DNA from: Volutella citrinella
Lineage: Eukaryota > Ascomycota > Sordariomycetes > Hypocreales > Nectriaceae
Reading direction: 5' to 3'
Assembly: GCA_034401135.1 (NCBI GenBank)
Contig: JAWZSP010000007.1
Coordinates: 2,232,001-2,296,000 of the forward strand
Length of the DNA stretch: 64,000 nt
Positions 48,074 through 59,645 of this stretch are shown here, piece after piece. How positions within the stretch are numbered: the stretch's first letter is position 1; the number at the start of each line of letters is the position of its first letter. Below the pieces are notes generated by a model, which saw only the letters and a list, made by a program, of their open reading frames with translations, made no database searches and was not told where the DNA came from. Position numbers and translations under genes: made by a program.

Positions 48074-49848
48074 CTACCAGTGAGGCGCGAAGGTGATGAA
48101 ACCCATGAGGCAGCCGGAAATCAGACCGGCAGTGGGGACGGTAATGAACCAACCACCATAAATCCAAGCAATCATGCGCCAGTTGATGGATCGCCAGTCG
48201 CCGTTGCAGAGACCAACACCGACAATGGCACCAGTGATGCACTGGGTAGTGGACACGGGCAGCTCTGGAGTCTATGTTAGCAGAGGGGACGGTGAGACAT
48301 GGAGCAATGAGTGTGGAACTTACGAAGACGGGTTGCCAAAATAATGGTAATGGCGGAGCCGAGCTCCATGCAGAAGCCTCGAGCAGGCGACATGAGGGTA
48401 ACACGGTTACCCAGGTTGCGCATGATGTTGTAGCCGTAGGTCCACAGACCAATGACGATGCCGGCACCACCAAAGGCCAGGATCCAAATAGGAACTTGGG
48501 ACTGCTTTCCGGGGACCTTGCCCTCCTGCCAGATCTGGTAGATGGAGGCGTAGGGGCCGACAGCGTTGGCAACATCATTCGCGCCGTGGACGAAGGAGGC
48601 GGCAGCCGAGGTCATGATCTGGAGGAAAGTGTAGAGGAACTCGGCACGGTTGTCGAAGTGGGTGGCACGGGCGTGAAGGTCCTTGACATCTCCAGCAATA
48701 ACAGATTCCTCGCTCTGGGAGCTGACAATGTCCTTGTCGACGCCGTGCAGGACGGCATACTTGATGGCCCACCAGATAAACTTGCCGGAGAACTTTGAAC
48801 CCTCGGGCTTGGGGCCGATGAGGGACTTGTGCTGGGGGGCATCACCGGCCGAGGGGACGTCGGCGGAGTTGTCGAGGGCGTTCTTCTCGTGCTGGCTCTC
48901 GACGTCCTCGGTCTGGGCGGCGTGGGCGGCGGTACGGGCCTCGAGCTCCTCGCGGGTGAGGTGGCCCTCGTAGAAGTTGCGCACGAGGCCGGTGAAGTTG
49001 GCGGGAGGCGGGGGGACGGGGCCGCGGCGGAGGAGGAAGGGGCCGAGGATCATGTGGTAGGGCCTCAGCTGCCAGTCCTCCTTAATGACGACACGCCAGA
49101 GCCAGGGCATGAGGAAGATGACCATGAGCAGGGCCCAGGCGGCACCGGCAGCGACAATGACACCGGGAATCTGGGCCTCGGTGAGCTTGACCTCGTAGGA
49201 GCCGCCCTTCCAGATGAGAAGCATGACGATGAGGGAGGCGGTAAGCCAGAAGTAGATGGGAACGACCATGATGCCCTTGACGGCGGGGTTCTTTCGAAGG
49301 AGGACGCCGTACTTTGTGATGAGGAAGAGGATGGCACCGAAGCAACCGGACAGGACAGGAGCAATGATCCAGGCAAGGAAGACCTGGACGACGCCCTGGT
49401 TCAGGTTGATGCTGCCGTCCTTCTTGTATCCGACCCAGGTGATGCCGCCGCCGCCGAGGGCACCGACACCCATACCAAGGACACCGCCGAGGATGGAGTG
49501 GGTGGTGGAGACGGGGAAGCCGACCTTTGTGGCAAAGGTGAGGTACGAGGCCGAGGCGACGACGGCGCAGACCATGCCGAGCATGAGCAGCTCCGGGCGG
49601 TCGTTGAAGGCGTCGACGTCGACGACCTTTGTGCGGATGGTATCAGCAACGCGGCCACCGACACCGAGGGCGCCGCTGAACTCCATGAGGGAGGCGCCAA
49701 TCATGGCCTGGAGGTAGGTGATGGAGCGCGAGGAGACGGCGCTGGCCCACGAGTTGGCGACATCGTTGGCACCAATGTTCCAGGCGTCGAGGAAGGCGAA
49801 GATGGTGCCAATGGCGAAGAGGTAGTCGTACTGGGAGAAGACGGCCAT
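48074..49848 (-). CDS. pho4: Phosphate permease, PiT family (Neurospora PHO-4 / yeast Pho89 type)
   Basis: High-affinity cation-coupled phosphate importer of the plasma membrane, normally induced by phosphate starvation. The model is complement(48074..48264, 48324..49848), 571 residues; the 59-bp intron (GTAAGT..CTCCAG) joins TRL to QLPVSTTQC. The two inverted PiT repeats each carry the GANDVAN signature: WNIGANDVANSWASAVSSRS near residue 23 and SFVHGANDVANAVGPYAS in the C-terminal half. Each is followed by the matching PVSTT motif (GFPVSTTHS and LPVSTTQC). About twelve hydrophobic segments are visible, with a large polar cytosolic loop (about residues 280-400) rich in Glu, Ala and Gln. Length equals that of fungal PHO-4 proteins. 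No CACGTG site was seen in the nearest 350 bases upstream. Confidence 0.95.
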
Positions 49849-52800
49849 TGTAGCGGATTTGTCTCTTCAGAGAAGAGGAGAGGGTATATGAGGAGGAGGG
49901 GAGGGGAGGGGAGTGAGATGGAGGGCAAGCAAGGCCAGAGACAAGCCGATGCAGGCAAAGTCAAGGCAAACTGCAATTGAGAGATGAGGAGGTGGCTGGC
50001 TGGCTTATAGATGAGGCGAGGTAGAATAGTTTTTTTCGGGAAGCGAGGGCACGCGAGCATTTATACAAAGTGAGTGCGTATGCTGGGGGGGAGTCAGTCG
50101 GGGGGGGACGTCTCTCGGCCACCACAGCGCGTGTCATGTCGATGCATCTCCACTGCAGAAGTGGCCCGCAACGGTTTTAGTTTTCTCTGGTATAGATGGA
50201 GCTACGGAGCAAGGATGCTTCATGTGGGATAGATGGACCCATCGTCGTGGAGCCCGTAGTTGCAGTGAGTGAATATCAAATTGAATAGACGGACGGGGGT
50301 GGGTGGACGGGAGACCCAGCCCAGCCCAGCCCGTGCCAAGGCCACCCAGTGAGCCAACCAAGCTGCCCACAGGCATCATTGCCATTCGCGCAGGATGAGG
50401 GGTTGACTCTTCGGTCGATGGTTTGGGATATGGACTGGAGCAGGCCGCGTGACCGACGGGAGGAGCCCTGACAGCGGCAGTCCCTTGTTGACAGTTCCCT
50501 CGTTTCTAGAAGAAAAGAAAAAATCCATCCTGCGGCGGTGACGGATCAGGGGACACGCAACGGATTCGCAAGTGGAAGTGGAAGTGGAATTCGGCACGGA
50601 TCCTCCTCGATCCTGTGTTAGTGGGGGGGGGGGGGATGGAAGGGCCTTCGTCTCGCTCCGCCGGCTGTCGTGAATAATAAGCTTGACGCGATTAGTAGTG
50701 TGACGCACCACACAACACAAGCTTAAAATGCAGTAGCAATTATGCATCAACCTTGTTTTGTTTTTTTGCCTTCGCCTCTGCGACGTCGCCATGGTTCCTT
50801 TTGTCGCGGGGTTTCTTCTGCATCTAGCGTCGTATTGATAAAAAAAAATACATTAGCCTCTCGCTCGTCCGGTCCGGACAGGAAGGCGAGCACGCGACAC
50901 ACTGCCTGTTCCAGCCGGCCCAGCTGCGGCGGCCGAGGGCCAAGCCAGTGACCAGCAGAAACGATGCCAAGGTGGCTTGCAGCTAAAAACGCCGGGACAG
51001 GGGTCTTCTGTCCAGACAGCTGGGTGGGGGGGGAGGATGCATCATGGCCCATGGAGCCTGGAGCGTCGGTAACGAGCAAGGTCAACACACAACATTCTAG
51101 ACGGGAGGCTGGAAAACAACGCAACGGTCCGGTCAGGGAGGATTAGAGCGTGTTTGTAGGCAATGGTTCTCCATCATGGCTGTCCGGGGATAGCACCTCA
51201 GCTGTGCACTCTTCTCTCAAGCATCCATATGGACGAATAGCTCAGTGATAGCCGGCTCGTCATCGCAGGCAGTTCTTCCAGTGTCGCGGAGGGTGCCCGA
51301 GCAGCATGCAAGAGGCACGCGACAGTTACCCTCTTTGGGGGTCGCATCGCCAGCTGCACAGAGACAGACGCCCGCCGCCCAGAGTGGACTCGTCTAGCAT
51401 CCCCTCGGTGCACTATTCAAGCCTAGTTCCTCATGAGACAGACGTTCCGCCGAGCAAAAACAAGCCTCCGCAGCGGAATCCCGGGAGCCCCACGGAAAGA
51501 CTCTGCAAGACTACATCGTGGCGGACGATCCAAGGCCCCATGCACTTTGAGGTGTGCCAAGAACGTCGGAAGCTCCAGCATCTAGCCAATGGGACGTCTT
51601 CTAGCCACCACGTTTCGAGATATGCTTAACAGATTGGCTACTGGGGCAGGGATGGAGATGAATGGGTCGAATGTCGATGGGGGCGACAGGGGTGTGGGCA
51701 GGGGTCGACGCTTGCGACTTGTCAAGTTGGTTGTTCGGCTTCACAAGATTTGCCGTAAATAGCCAAAACCCACACTGTTGCTAATTGGCCCGGATTGCAA
51801 CAGTAGAACAACCGCGTTTCACTTCAGAGCACGCAACCTGACTCGACGTGCCGTTTCGTCTCCTCCGGTCCGAGTTGATAGTTGAGCACGGGCGAGGCAT
51901 TGTCGCTATTTACGTCCATGCTAATACAGTTCTAATATGCTGATCTTCACGCAAATCATCTCCAGCGGCTTCCATTGGTTTGGAATCCAACCTCAAACAA
52001 GAGCTGGTATCAGGCTCCCCGCGGCGCCACCTACGTCGGCCCTCAACCTCAGCGCTCCTACCGCCGTGCAAATCCGCCCATCAGAACCCAGCTGAGGCTC
52101 GCCGAGGGGAGGGCATCGCGATAGACGAGGTCGTCTTGGCAGATTCGACGGCAAGCATCCCGTCCCAGGCGGCTTGGCTCGCTGCCAAGGCATTCCGCCC
52201 TTCACCGAGAGTATCTTAATTTACAAACAAGGGAAATCGGACAATCATGGATCCACGATTGCCGCCGCTGTTCCCTCTGCTCTTGCCATCGCCTGTTTAG
52301 CACATCGAGCGTTGCTGCCACGCTGCCTCCGCACTGACGAGCCCCCCCTGCCAGCTGTCGGCCGTTTGTTCGGTATCCAAACCGGCATAGTGACCGTGCC
52401 AGGGGTTGACCCTGTGTCCGCTCATGGAGGGTCGGGCGACGACATCCCGTCAACCAACGAAACTCCATCAAAAGAATCCGGCACAACTGGCCTTTGCGAG
52501 TGCTCATAGTGATCGGCGCTCTGCCTCCACTGCACGCGACATGCCCGAGACTCGGTGTCCATGCTCTTTGTTTCGATGAAACCAGAAACCCCCTTACGCG
52601 TAATTCCTATGTGTTTTGGCTAGTCTGCCCGGGGAAGAATTATACTTCGGTCGGTCAACATGGGATACACTCGCATCGCCATCGGTTTACATGCGCATCA
52701 CTTCCGCACCGGGTCATCCCGCACGCCAATGTGACGATTCTCGCCTTGCCTTGTCTCGTCCCGGCCCTAGTCTATGGCCTCACCCCCATCTCCGCCGCGA

Positions 52801-53887
52801 TGGCCCCCCCCCCCCGATGCGGAAGTGTGTCGCGTGTGTCATTTTCAGGGCCGCCCCAAGACTCCATCGTCTTGTGCCCGTCCATCGAGCCACAGGCGGA
52901 GCCGACCTCGCTAGCTCATGTCTTCCCGCCGCGAGGTCCCTGTCAGACACCCTCGGGCGTGGGGTGGGGAGGTTTGCATGATTATGTACAGGCAGGACAG
53001 CTGTTGCCCGGTGTGGGTCATTTTCGCTCCCCATCCACCTCATACTCGTAGCTCGAGGCCATCTTTGGCAAGGCCTTCGTATCAGTCCACGCGGATGCTC
53101 CATTGGTCGGTGAATCGTTTTCTGTCTAGCACAGAAGGCTGCGATATGGCTCCGCTCGGTTCAGATGTGATGAAGCCGCATATTGTACACCATGGCGATA
53201 TTCACACATGGAAAGTGAGCACATGGCCCCCACGCACCGAGTCGACGATTTGTGGTAATGGTGAGGTGGTAGACTCGATGATTTTTCTTGATGTTCGCTC
53301 GCATGTTCGTGTTTCAAGCAGGGTAAATCCCAAGTCATATATGACATGCTTCCCGCCAACACACTCCCCAATCTGCTGTACCCTGCTGTACCAGAGCCCT
53401 TCCATGCTTTCACCAGCATCTGCACCGCAGCTTTTTTCCCCTTTTCTTCTCCATCACAAATTTGGTAGCGAGATGTGCCAAGCTCGAGTGTCCAAGGCCT
53501 GTACGTGTTGACCAGACTCGAGCTGACTCGGGTGCTCAGCGATAGAGATTGTCCATACGAATGAGGATCTGAAAAGACTCCTGAATGGGTGGCCAATGTA
53601 CAGAAGGTGAATGTAGGCATGTACTGAGGCATCAAGAGACATCAAGGTGAGACGAAGCTGTGCTGTTCAGAGTCTGATGGAGTGTTTCACCTGGAGGCTG
53701 GAGAGGCAAGTTCGTCTTCGCCCTATGCTGAGAAACACACTTAGCATTACCTTTGGACTCACCTCTGTACCATGAATAGCTCTAGATCATCTCACTATGA
53801 AGTTGGAATAATAGCTGTTTGGTGACTCCTCTTGCCGTAGCATCAGAATAATTTAGTTTTTTTTTTGTGGTATATCCAGCTCTAGCT

Positions 53888-54014
53888 TATTTAGGCCCTT
53901 CAGGGTGTACATAGAAATCTTCACCAGCTAGGTAGATATAAAGTTATAGTAAGTAGACATATCATCTGGGCTGCATAACTGCGGTGATGACTCTTGCTGA
54001 ACCTTGCCAGTTAA
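53888..54014 (+). repeat. Diverged direct repeat, copy A
   Basis: About 130 bases that align with 54825-54956. Shared blocks include AGATATAAA, GATGACTCTTGC and CAGTTAAC in the same order and near-equal spacing. By eye roughly 70 percent of positions agree. Its nature is unknown; it could be a relic of a mobile element or a duplicated 3' region. Confidence 0.65.
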
Positions 54015-54227
54015 CGTTGATTGGCCGAGGAATAAGATAAGAAGGTGAAATGTCAGTCAACTAGGAAGCAATAGCAAGAAACATCTTGTTGAAACAAACA
54101 CTATATACAATCAGGGGCATCTGAACAAGAGCTCACCTGTGGCTCATCTCGCCGTTGTATTAGAACAATAGCTCTTCTTGGGACTGAACAACTACTCACT
54201 GGCATCACCGAACAGATTGCCCGTAGC

Positions 54228-54236
54228 TATATAAAG
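54228..54236 (+). promoter_or_regulatory. TATA box upstream of the 78-residue ORF
   Basis: TATATAAAG lies about 200 bases before the ATG at 54430 and is followed by a C/T-rich stretch suitable as an initiator and leader. Confidence 0.5.
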
Positions 54237-54429
54237 CAGCCCATCTGCCCCATCATTTCCCTTGAATCCTCTCACTATCGTCAATAGGTCATCGCTCAGG
54301 ACAACACAGCAACTTAATCAACACCGCCCTCAAGCCTCGACTTCCCCTATTCTCTACCCGATCGCACCTCGCTCTACAACCACCGAAGAATTAAAAAGAC
54401 AAACTCCAGTCAACTCTATCAGCACCAAC

Positions 54430-54666
54430 ATGTCTGGCTCCACTGACAATTCCAACATCGACTGGAGCAACATCGATGTCATTGGCATCGACCACTATAC
54501 GCCCATGGAGGGGAACGAGAAGCCCGCCCAGCCGGTCACGCTGCTCATCACAGTCAGGTGTGATTCCACGTCCGGGGTAGCCCGGGCCCACATTGTGGCC
54601 CAATGCATGCGCGCTCTTGAGGCAGAAGGTCTAGACGATGTCCAGTGCGAAGTCAAAGAGGCCTAA
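54430..54666 (+). CDS. Hypothetical 78-residue protein
   Basis: A small intact frame starting MSGSTDNSNIDWSNIDVIG after a CCAAC-ATG context. The N-terminal third is polar. The rest has alternating hydrophobic and polar residues (PVTLLITVRC), then a helix-like part (VARAHIVAQCMRALEAEG), and ends EVKEA. It resembles a small beta-alpha fold, but I recognise no family. Support for it being real comes from natural composition, a TATA-like box 200 bases upstream and the start context. It stands alone in a gene-poor region and lies between the two copies of a diverged repeat. It has no signal peptide or membrane segment. Confidence 0.5.
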   Translation: MSGSTDNSNIDWSNIDVIGIDHYTPMEGNEKPAQPVTLLITVRCDSTSGVARAHIVAQCMRALEAEGLDDVQCEVKEA

Positions 54667-56300
54667 AGGACCAATCGTGAGGGCGCGTTGGGCGTCGACA
54701 TCGCTCTGCGGCACTCGGACTTGGACTTGGCACATTGGGAGTTGAAAAGATTTGATGCTAGGACCGAATTCTCTGCCCAAGAGACTGCTTCACCATCAAA
54801 GGCCCTGGGGCGACTCCAGTACTTGTATATAAGACCCTCAAGGTGCATACAGGAAACTTGACTAGCTAAGCAGATATAAACTCAATAACAACAAGCAACT
54901 GTGTCATCCAAGCTGCACAACTGTGATGATGACTCTTGCCGCACCTTGTCAGTTAACCAGAGTTATACTCATGTTGCCTGCGATTCTCAGAGACGGTTGT
55001 TTCGAGGAACTGTCCGTATGCAAGTAGCTCATGACCAAAGAATCCCCCGAACATAAGGGTATATAGCTTGAGAGGTACAACCTGAGCCGGGCTCGGCTAG
55101 ATGACTTTGAACGAAAGATAGCGAAGCGCCTGTCGGCAGCCATCGTCATAGTAGGTCCAAGCAGAAGAAATTAATTGCCGGGTTGGCGCAAGCTTTGGCG
55201 GGAAGTGATGGAATCCGGTATTAACAACGGACCAGCCGGCAAGAGAAGAGCGATAAGGGGCTAGATTGATACATTTCTAGCGGTTTGGGTAAAGTCAGTC
55301 GGCCATCGATCGCCAATTGGCCTGCGTCGCTTCAAAACCATTCGTCGGACCACTGTGGTCGGCTGTCTTGCTTACAGTCGAGCCAAGAAAGTCGGATTGG
55401 AGACAGTACAATGAATGCTCTGTAGACTTATGCTATGGGTACGTGGGCGTTATGTTTAAAGGGCCACGGGAAATGTCAGGTGTTTGGTCACATGAGGCTC
55501 AGGAAGGTTGCTCCGACCGGCCAGAGCGTTGAGCCTCTGCACCTGCCGACGTAGCAGTGACCTGCATACGCGCTAGAAGCTCCGTCCCCCTTCCCTGCAG
55601 TTCCCTTTCTTTGCCGGCGGATCTTGTCCTCGTCCAAATATCAGTCATGGCGCTCTCCTCGGGCGTGACGCGACCCACTTCCAGAAGCTATCCATCGAAC
55701 TTCCCCCGGCTTCATCTGCCGAGGCGGTCCTGTTCCTTACTCTGCATTTCGGCAAATCACCACGGAAGGCTCTCACCAAGCCATCACGAAATGCCCGATG
55801 GCCCGTCGGGTTGGCGCCAATACCCGTCGGGAGATTTACAAGATCGGCGTCTTGCTCTGAGTTTGTGACACACCTCGGCCCATCATTGCATCGAAGGTCT
55901 TGAAAAACCCGGCCCTAAGGCCAATCGTGACGCCAATGTGTGCTTCCCCGCACCCAGCGCCGTCTACCCCAGCTTTGCTTCCCAAGCTTCTCCAACGAGT
56001 CGCGAGCGTTCCAGTGGGGCCGCTACAGGCCTCGGAGCATTTCCTTTCCCCCATGGGGTCATGATGGGCGGCTTAATGCTACCATTATTGTACCATATGA
56101 CCGTCATTCTGAGCATGCTGCCTCTTGTTTAGCCTGGGGGGGAAGCTCCCAAACTGTCTCTGCCGATCCTCGCTGGCCAAAAGCACCGAGAGAACGCCCG
56201 GCCAGGCTTCCATGAATCGGATCAAATACGCCCCTGTCGCCTTCCTTCTGTGACCCCTCATGTTTTCGACATCTCTTCGCACCCAGCTTCACAATTCACA
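54667..56300. other. Intergenic region upstream of the MFS transporter
   Basis: Holds copy B of the diverged repeat (54825-54956) and the promoter of the transporter gene. Frames here are short and motif-free. No RNA gene was seen. Confidence 0.55.
54825..54956 (+). repeat. Diverged direct repeat, copy B
   Basis: Partner of 53888-54014 in the same orientation, starting about 160 bases after the stop of the 78-residue ORF. Several differences from copy A are C/T or G/A transitions, which would fit old repeat-induced mutation but do not prove it. Confidence 0.65.
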
Positions 56301-57856
56301 ATGGGTTTCCGCGAATTCGCCCGGAAGCGCTCGCTCAAGGTCTCGGACAAGAGTCTCACCAGGGCTGCCGAGCTGACGTTGCGCGAGTCCATCTGGCCCA
56401 TCGCCCTTGTCACCAGCCTCTTCTTTCTGTGGGGTTTCAGTTACGGCCTCCTCGACACACTCAACAAGCACTTCCAGGTGACGCTCGGTATCACAAAGGC
56501 TCGTTCCGCTGGCCTCCAGGCTGCTTACTTTGGGTGCGTGACAACGGCATTCATCTCACTGCCCCTCTCCTAACCCTGCCCAGCGCCTATCCTCTTGCCT
56601 CGCTTGGCCACGCAGCATGGATCCTTCGACACTATTCGTATAAGGCAGTTTTCATCTGGGGTCTTGTACTCTACGCTGTCGGTGCCCTGATTGCTATTCC
56701 TTGTATCAAGGCCAAGTCTTTCGGCGGCTTCTGCGCGGCCATCTTCATCATCGGCAACGGCCTCGGCTCTCTTGAGACTGCCGCGAATCCCTTTATCACT
56801 GGCAAGTTGCGTCACTCCGGCATATTTTCTTTGCTAATTGGAAAAAGTCTGCGGTCCGCCTCGCTACTCTGAGATCCGAATCAACCTGTCGCAGGCCTTT
56901 AACGGCATTGGAACAGTCATCGCGCCTGTGCTTGGCTCCTATGTCTTCTTCAACTTCGACGATGACCGCGCCCTGGCCAACGTGCAATGGGTTTATCTTT
57001 CAATTGCCGTTTTCGTGCTTCTCCTCGCCGTACTGTTTCTATTTTCAAAGATCCCCGAGATCACTGACGCGGGTGAGTGACGCGCCGTCCCGCGTGAAAC
57101 GCGGCATGCTTTGACTGACACCATCCCCAAGACATGGCCTTTCAAGCACAAGAGACACATTCAGATGCCGATGAGAAACCATTCTCCAAGCAGTACAAGC
57201 TCTTCCATGCCTCTTTCGCACAGTTCTGCTACACGGGAGCCCAGGTAGCCATCGCTAGCTTCTTCATCAACTATGCCGAAGACACGAGGAAGAACACGCC
57301 GCCCGAAGTTGGATCCAAGTTATTTGCAGGTGCACAGGCCGCGTTCGCAGTGGGACGGTTTCTAGGCGTCATCATTATGCGCTACGTGAAACCACGCTTG
57401 GTCTTCCTGGCCTTCTTGTCCATGTGTGTCATCTTCATCTGTCCCGCCATCACCCAGCGGGGTGACGCGGGCGTTTCGTTCCTCTACGTGGTGCTCTTTT
57501 TCGAATCCATCTGCTTTCCTACCATCGTCGCCCTGGGAATGCGCGGCCTGGGACGCCACACTAAGCGAGGAAGCGGCTTCATTGTCGGTGGTGTGATCGG
57601 AGGCGCTTGCGTGCCGCCTCTTACCGGAGTTGCTGCCGATGCGCATGGCACGGGCATCGCCATGGTGGTGCCTTTGGCCTTCTTTGTCGCCGCCTCGTCG
57701 TATAGCTTCGCTGTCAACTTTATCCCGAACTACAAAAAGGTGGTCGATTCTTTCGGAGAGACGGAGATTGGCCTTCATGGGCACACCATGGACGAAGAGA
57801 AGGCCAGCACAGCCGAGGAGAGGGAAAAGGTTAGCTCTGCGGCGGTCAAAGGCTGA
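56301..57856 (+). CDS. MFS transporter, fucose:H+ symporter (FHS)-like sugar permease
   Basis: Plasma-membrane sugar transporter of the FHS branch of the major facilitator superfamily (bacterial FucP relatives, common in fungi). Four exons, join(56301..56533, 56584..56801, 56848..57072, 57132..57856), 466 residues, all in phase. The second intron is of GC-AG type (GCAAGT..AAAAAG); using it restores the well-conserved family stretch NPFITVCGPPRYSEIRIN. Twelve hydrophobic segments are visible. FFLWGFSYGLLDTLNKHFQ in segment 1 and FGAYPLASLG nearby are family hallmarks. The middle loop (around QAQETHSDADEKPFSKQY) is polar. The C-terminal tail is charged (MDEEKASTAEEREKVSS). Substrate is not certain: fucose, glucose, galactose or other monosaccharides are possible. 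Confidence 0.9.
56802..56847 (+). other. GC-AG intron in the FHS-like transporter gene
   Basis: Donor GCAAGT and acceptor AAAAAG, 46 bases, with GCTAAT as a branch-point-like sequence. No GT donor gives the conserved NPFITVCGPPRY reading. Confidence 0.8.
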
Positions 57857-58388
57857 GTTGTTTTTGTTCCTTGAAAAGAAAACATAAGGGCGTACGGAGA
57901 GGCGCAAGCAGCTTGAAAGAGGATGTGCGTGCGAATCAAGGCAAGCCCATATTTTAATACAGAATTCCCCCCTGACGATGACTTCAGTCACTCCAACAAG
58001 AAGCACGACGTGTCTTCACCGGTCTCGTGACTCTTCCGAGGTGACTCTTCTTGTGCTTGGCATTGTATGCTTTCTCGTTGTGTATCGAACGCCATTGGCC
58101 CGCACAGAGATTTGCGAAACACATCACAGCAGAATGAAGAGGCTGACAGAACAGTGCATTGAATTAATCTAGAACAACATGAAAAAAGGGAAACCACCCA
58201 ATCTAGTTTAGTCTAGAGCAGGAAACAAACCAAATTAACTCTTGAGCATAGTGTTCAGCTACAAGAACCATCTGTGCTCCTCAACGAGTTGCTTCCGCAA
58301 GGCTTAATGCTTCCCCTAGAGGCCACGCAGTTGACCAAGATGTTCGTCCACGACACTATCGCGGCGATCTTGAGCCGAGGTGATACGA
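57857..58388. other. Convergent 3' intergenic region
   Basis: Lies between the transporter (plus) and the coiled-coil gene (minus). An A-rich stretch at about 57868-57885 and AT-rich parts fit 3' untranslated regions. No gene was recognised. Confidence 0.55.
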
Positions 58389-59006
58389 TCACGCAGCTGA
58401 GTTGTTTCCATACCGCCGGCGGCGGCATTGTCGGTGGCGTCGGCGATGACCAGAGTATGTTGCCGATATTGATGCGTTATCCACCAGTTCGGCTTCCTGC
58501 AAACGAGCACGAAGCTGCTGGTTTTGGGTCTGGAGATCTGCGACCTCCTTTTCGGCCAACTCCCGCTTGGCTCGCTCTTCGTCGAGCTGCTTCTGTAAGC
58601 TCTGGGTCTTGGCAACAAGGTCTTGGTTCGCCTTGGCCAAGTTGTTGATGTCCTTGTCTTTGTCTTGCCGATCTTTGGCCTGTCCTGAGACACCCGGGGC
58701 GCCGGGGGGGAGGAGCCGCGGTAGTGGAATGCCCCATGTGCCCATCAAGGGCAGACGTGCCGGCTGGGGTTGCATCTGCGGAAAGAAAGCAAATGTGAAG
58801 AGCCTGGCAATCGGTCAGATTATACCATGGCCTGGAAACATATAGTTGCTCTCCAGTCCACTGGGCGTGGTGGCGAAGGGTGAACGAATGTGTGAAAGAC
58901 TTACTTGTCTTTGAAGGGGAGGTAGTCGAGGCAGCTCTGGAAGCAAACAGGAGATGCAAAGTAGACAGAGTGTTTTTTTAGGAAAGAGTTGGAGTGATTT
59001 TTTCAT
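58389..59006 (-). CDS. Small coiled-coil protein, function unknown
   Basis: The secure part is complement(58389..58775): a Pro-rich start (PLMGTWGIPLPRLLPPGAPG) followed by about 60 residues of clear coiled coil (NNLAKANQDLVAKTQSLQK, AEKEVADLQTQNQQLRARL) and an Arg-rich tail. A strong acceptor, TTTCTTTCCGCAG, directly precedes 58775, so an upstream exon is expected. One in-phase model adds 58905..59006 (start MKKSLQLF), giving 162 residues; its donor is GTAAGT. An alternative uses ATGACCAAG followed by GTAAGA at 59437-59429 and a 30-nt exon (58905-58934), also in phase. I cannot choose between them from sequence. No family was recognised; the coiled coil suggests dimerisation or a scaffold role. 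Confidence 0.45.
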
Positions 59007-59645
59007 GGGGGGGGGATCTAAATGTTGAAAAACCTGCCGTCTGTTCAAGTCGTTGTTCGGCGACTAACAGACAGATGGCTGGCAGCTGGCAATGGCAGTG
59101 AGCGATGCCACAGGCCCGCGGCAGCTGGCAACGAAGTTGGCACTGGTAGATTACAGCGACCTTGGAGAGTGAAAAGCTTGACTGTAACTGACAAAGAAGT
59201 TCCCGGTGTGGGCAAGTTGTGCCGCATGGAGCATCCCATAAGGCCTCGGCTCCAACGATGAAGCCGACGAAAGAAGAGGTTAGACCACAACCTCCCGCTT
59301 CATACAGGGATTCCATCAGCTTGACTCTGACGCTGCGTCGCGATCAGGCACCAGATAGATGACACAAACGACCTACCAGGACAGGCCGAGTCCTCGTCCG
59401 AGGAAGCGGGGGTGATAGCAATTCTTACCTTGGTCATCGTGGCAGCATAATACCAGCAGAGTTACCACATTTTGGGATTAAGATACCACGATCCCCAGCA
59501 TCGCGGTACTAACCAGCCTCTGGTCAGAAAACACCTTGTCCTGGTAGGGAGGTGGAAGACAATCAAGGAGCATAGGACAATCTGCATGACCATGCTCTTG
59601 GATTATATAGAGCGTTATGGGGGTGGCTGTCAACAATCAGAACCA

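Larger units (their letters stand above)
49849..54429. other. Gene-poor interval (about 4.6 kb) upstream of the phosphate permease
   Basis: No confident gene. The first 250 bases are the permease leader. There are homopolymer runs of 13 G (50633-50645) and 12 C (52804-52815). Frames of 170-197 codons exist at 52494-53051 and 52918-53511 (plus), but one lacks a suitable ATG and neither shows a motif or splice support. One arm of a diverged direct repeat lies at 53888-54014. Confidence 0.5.

Noticed and set aside
48829..49980. 383-codon plus-strand frame over the phosphate permease
   Set aside because: Antisense shadow rich in Gly, Asp, Glu and Val, arising from the codon bias of pho4.
51221..51300. 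tRNA-like sequence with TAGCTCAGTGATAG
   Set aside because: Resembles a D arm, but there is no T-arm GGTTCRA box and no pairing acceptor stem.
52494..53051. 185-codon plus-strand frame as a gene
   Set aside because: The frame opens with a non-ATG codon, has a single late Met, is Pro/Ser/Gly-rich and shows no motif or splice site arrangement.
52918..53511. 197-codon ATG-initiated plus-strand frame
   Set aside because: Composition is irregular, no family was recognised, a comparable frame runs on the opposite strand, and nothing upstream looks like a promoter. Kept out of the gene list, though not excluded.
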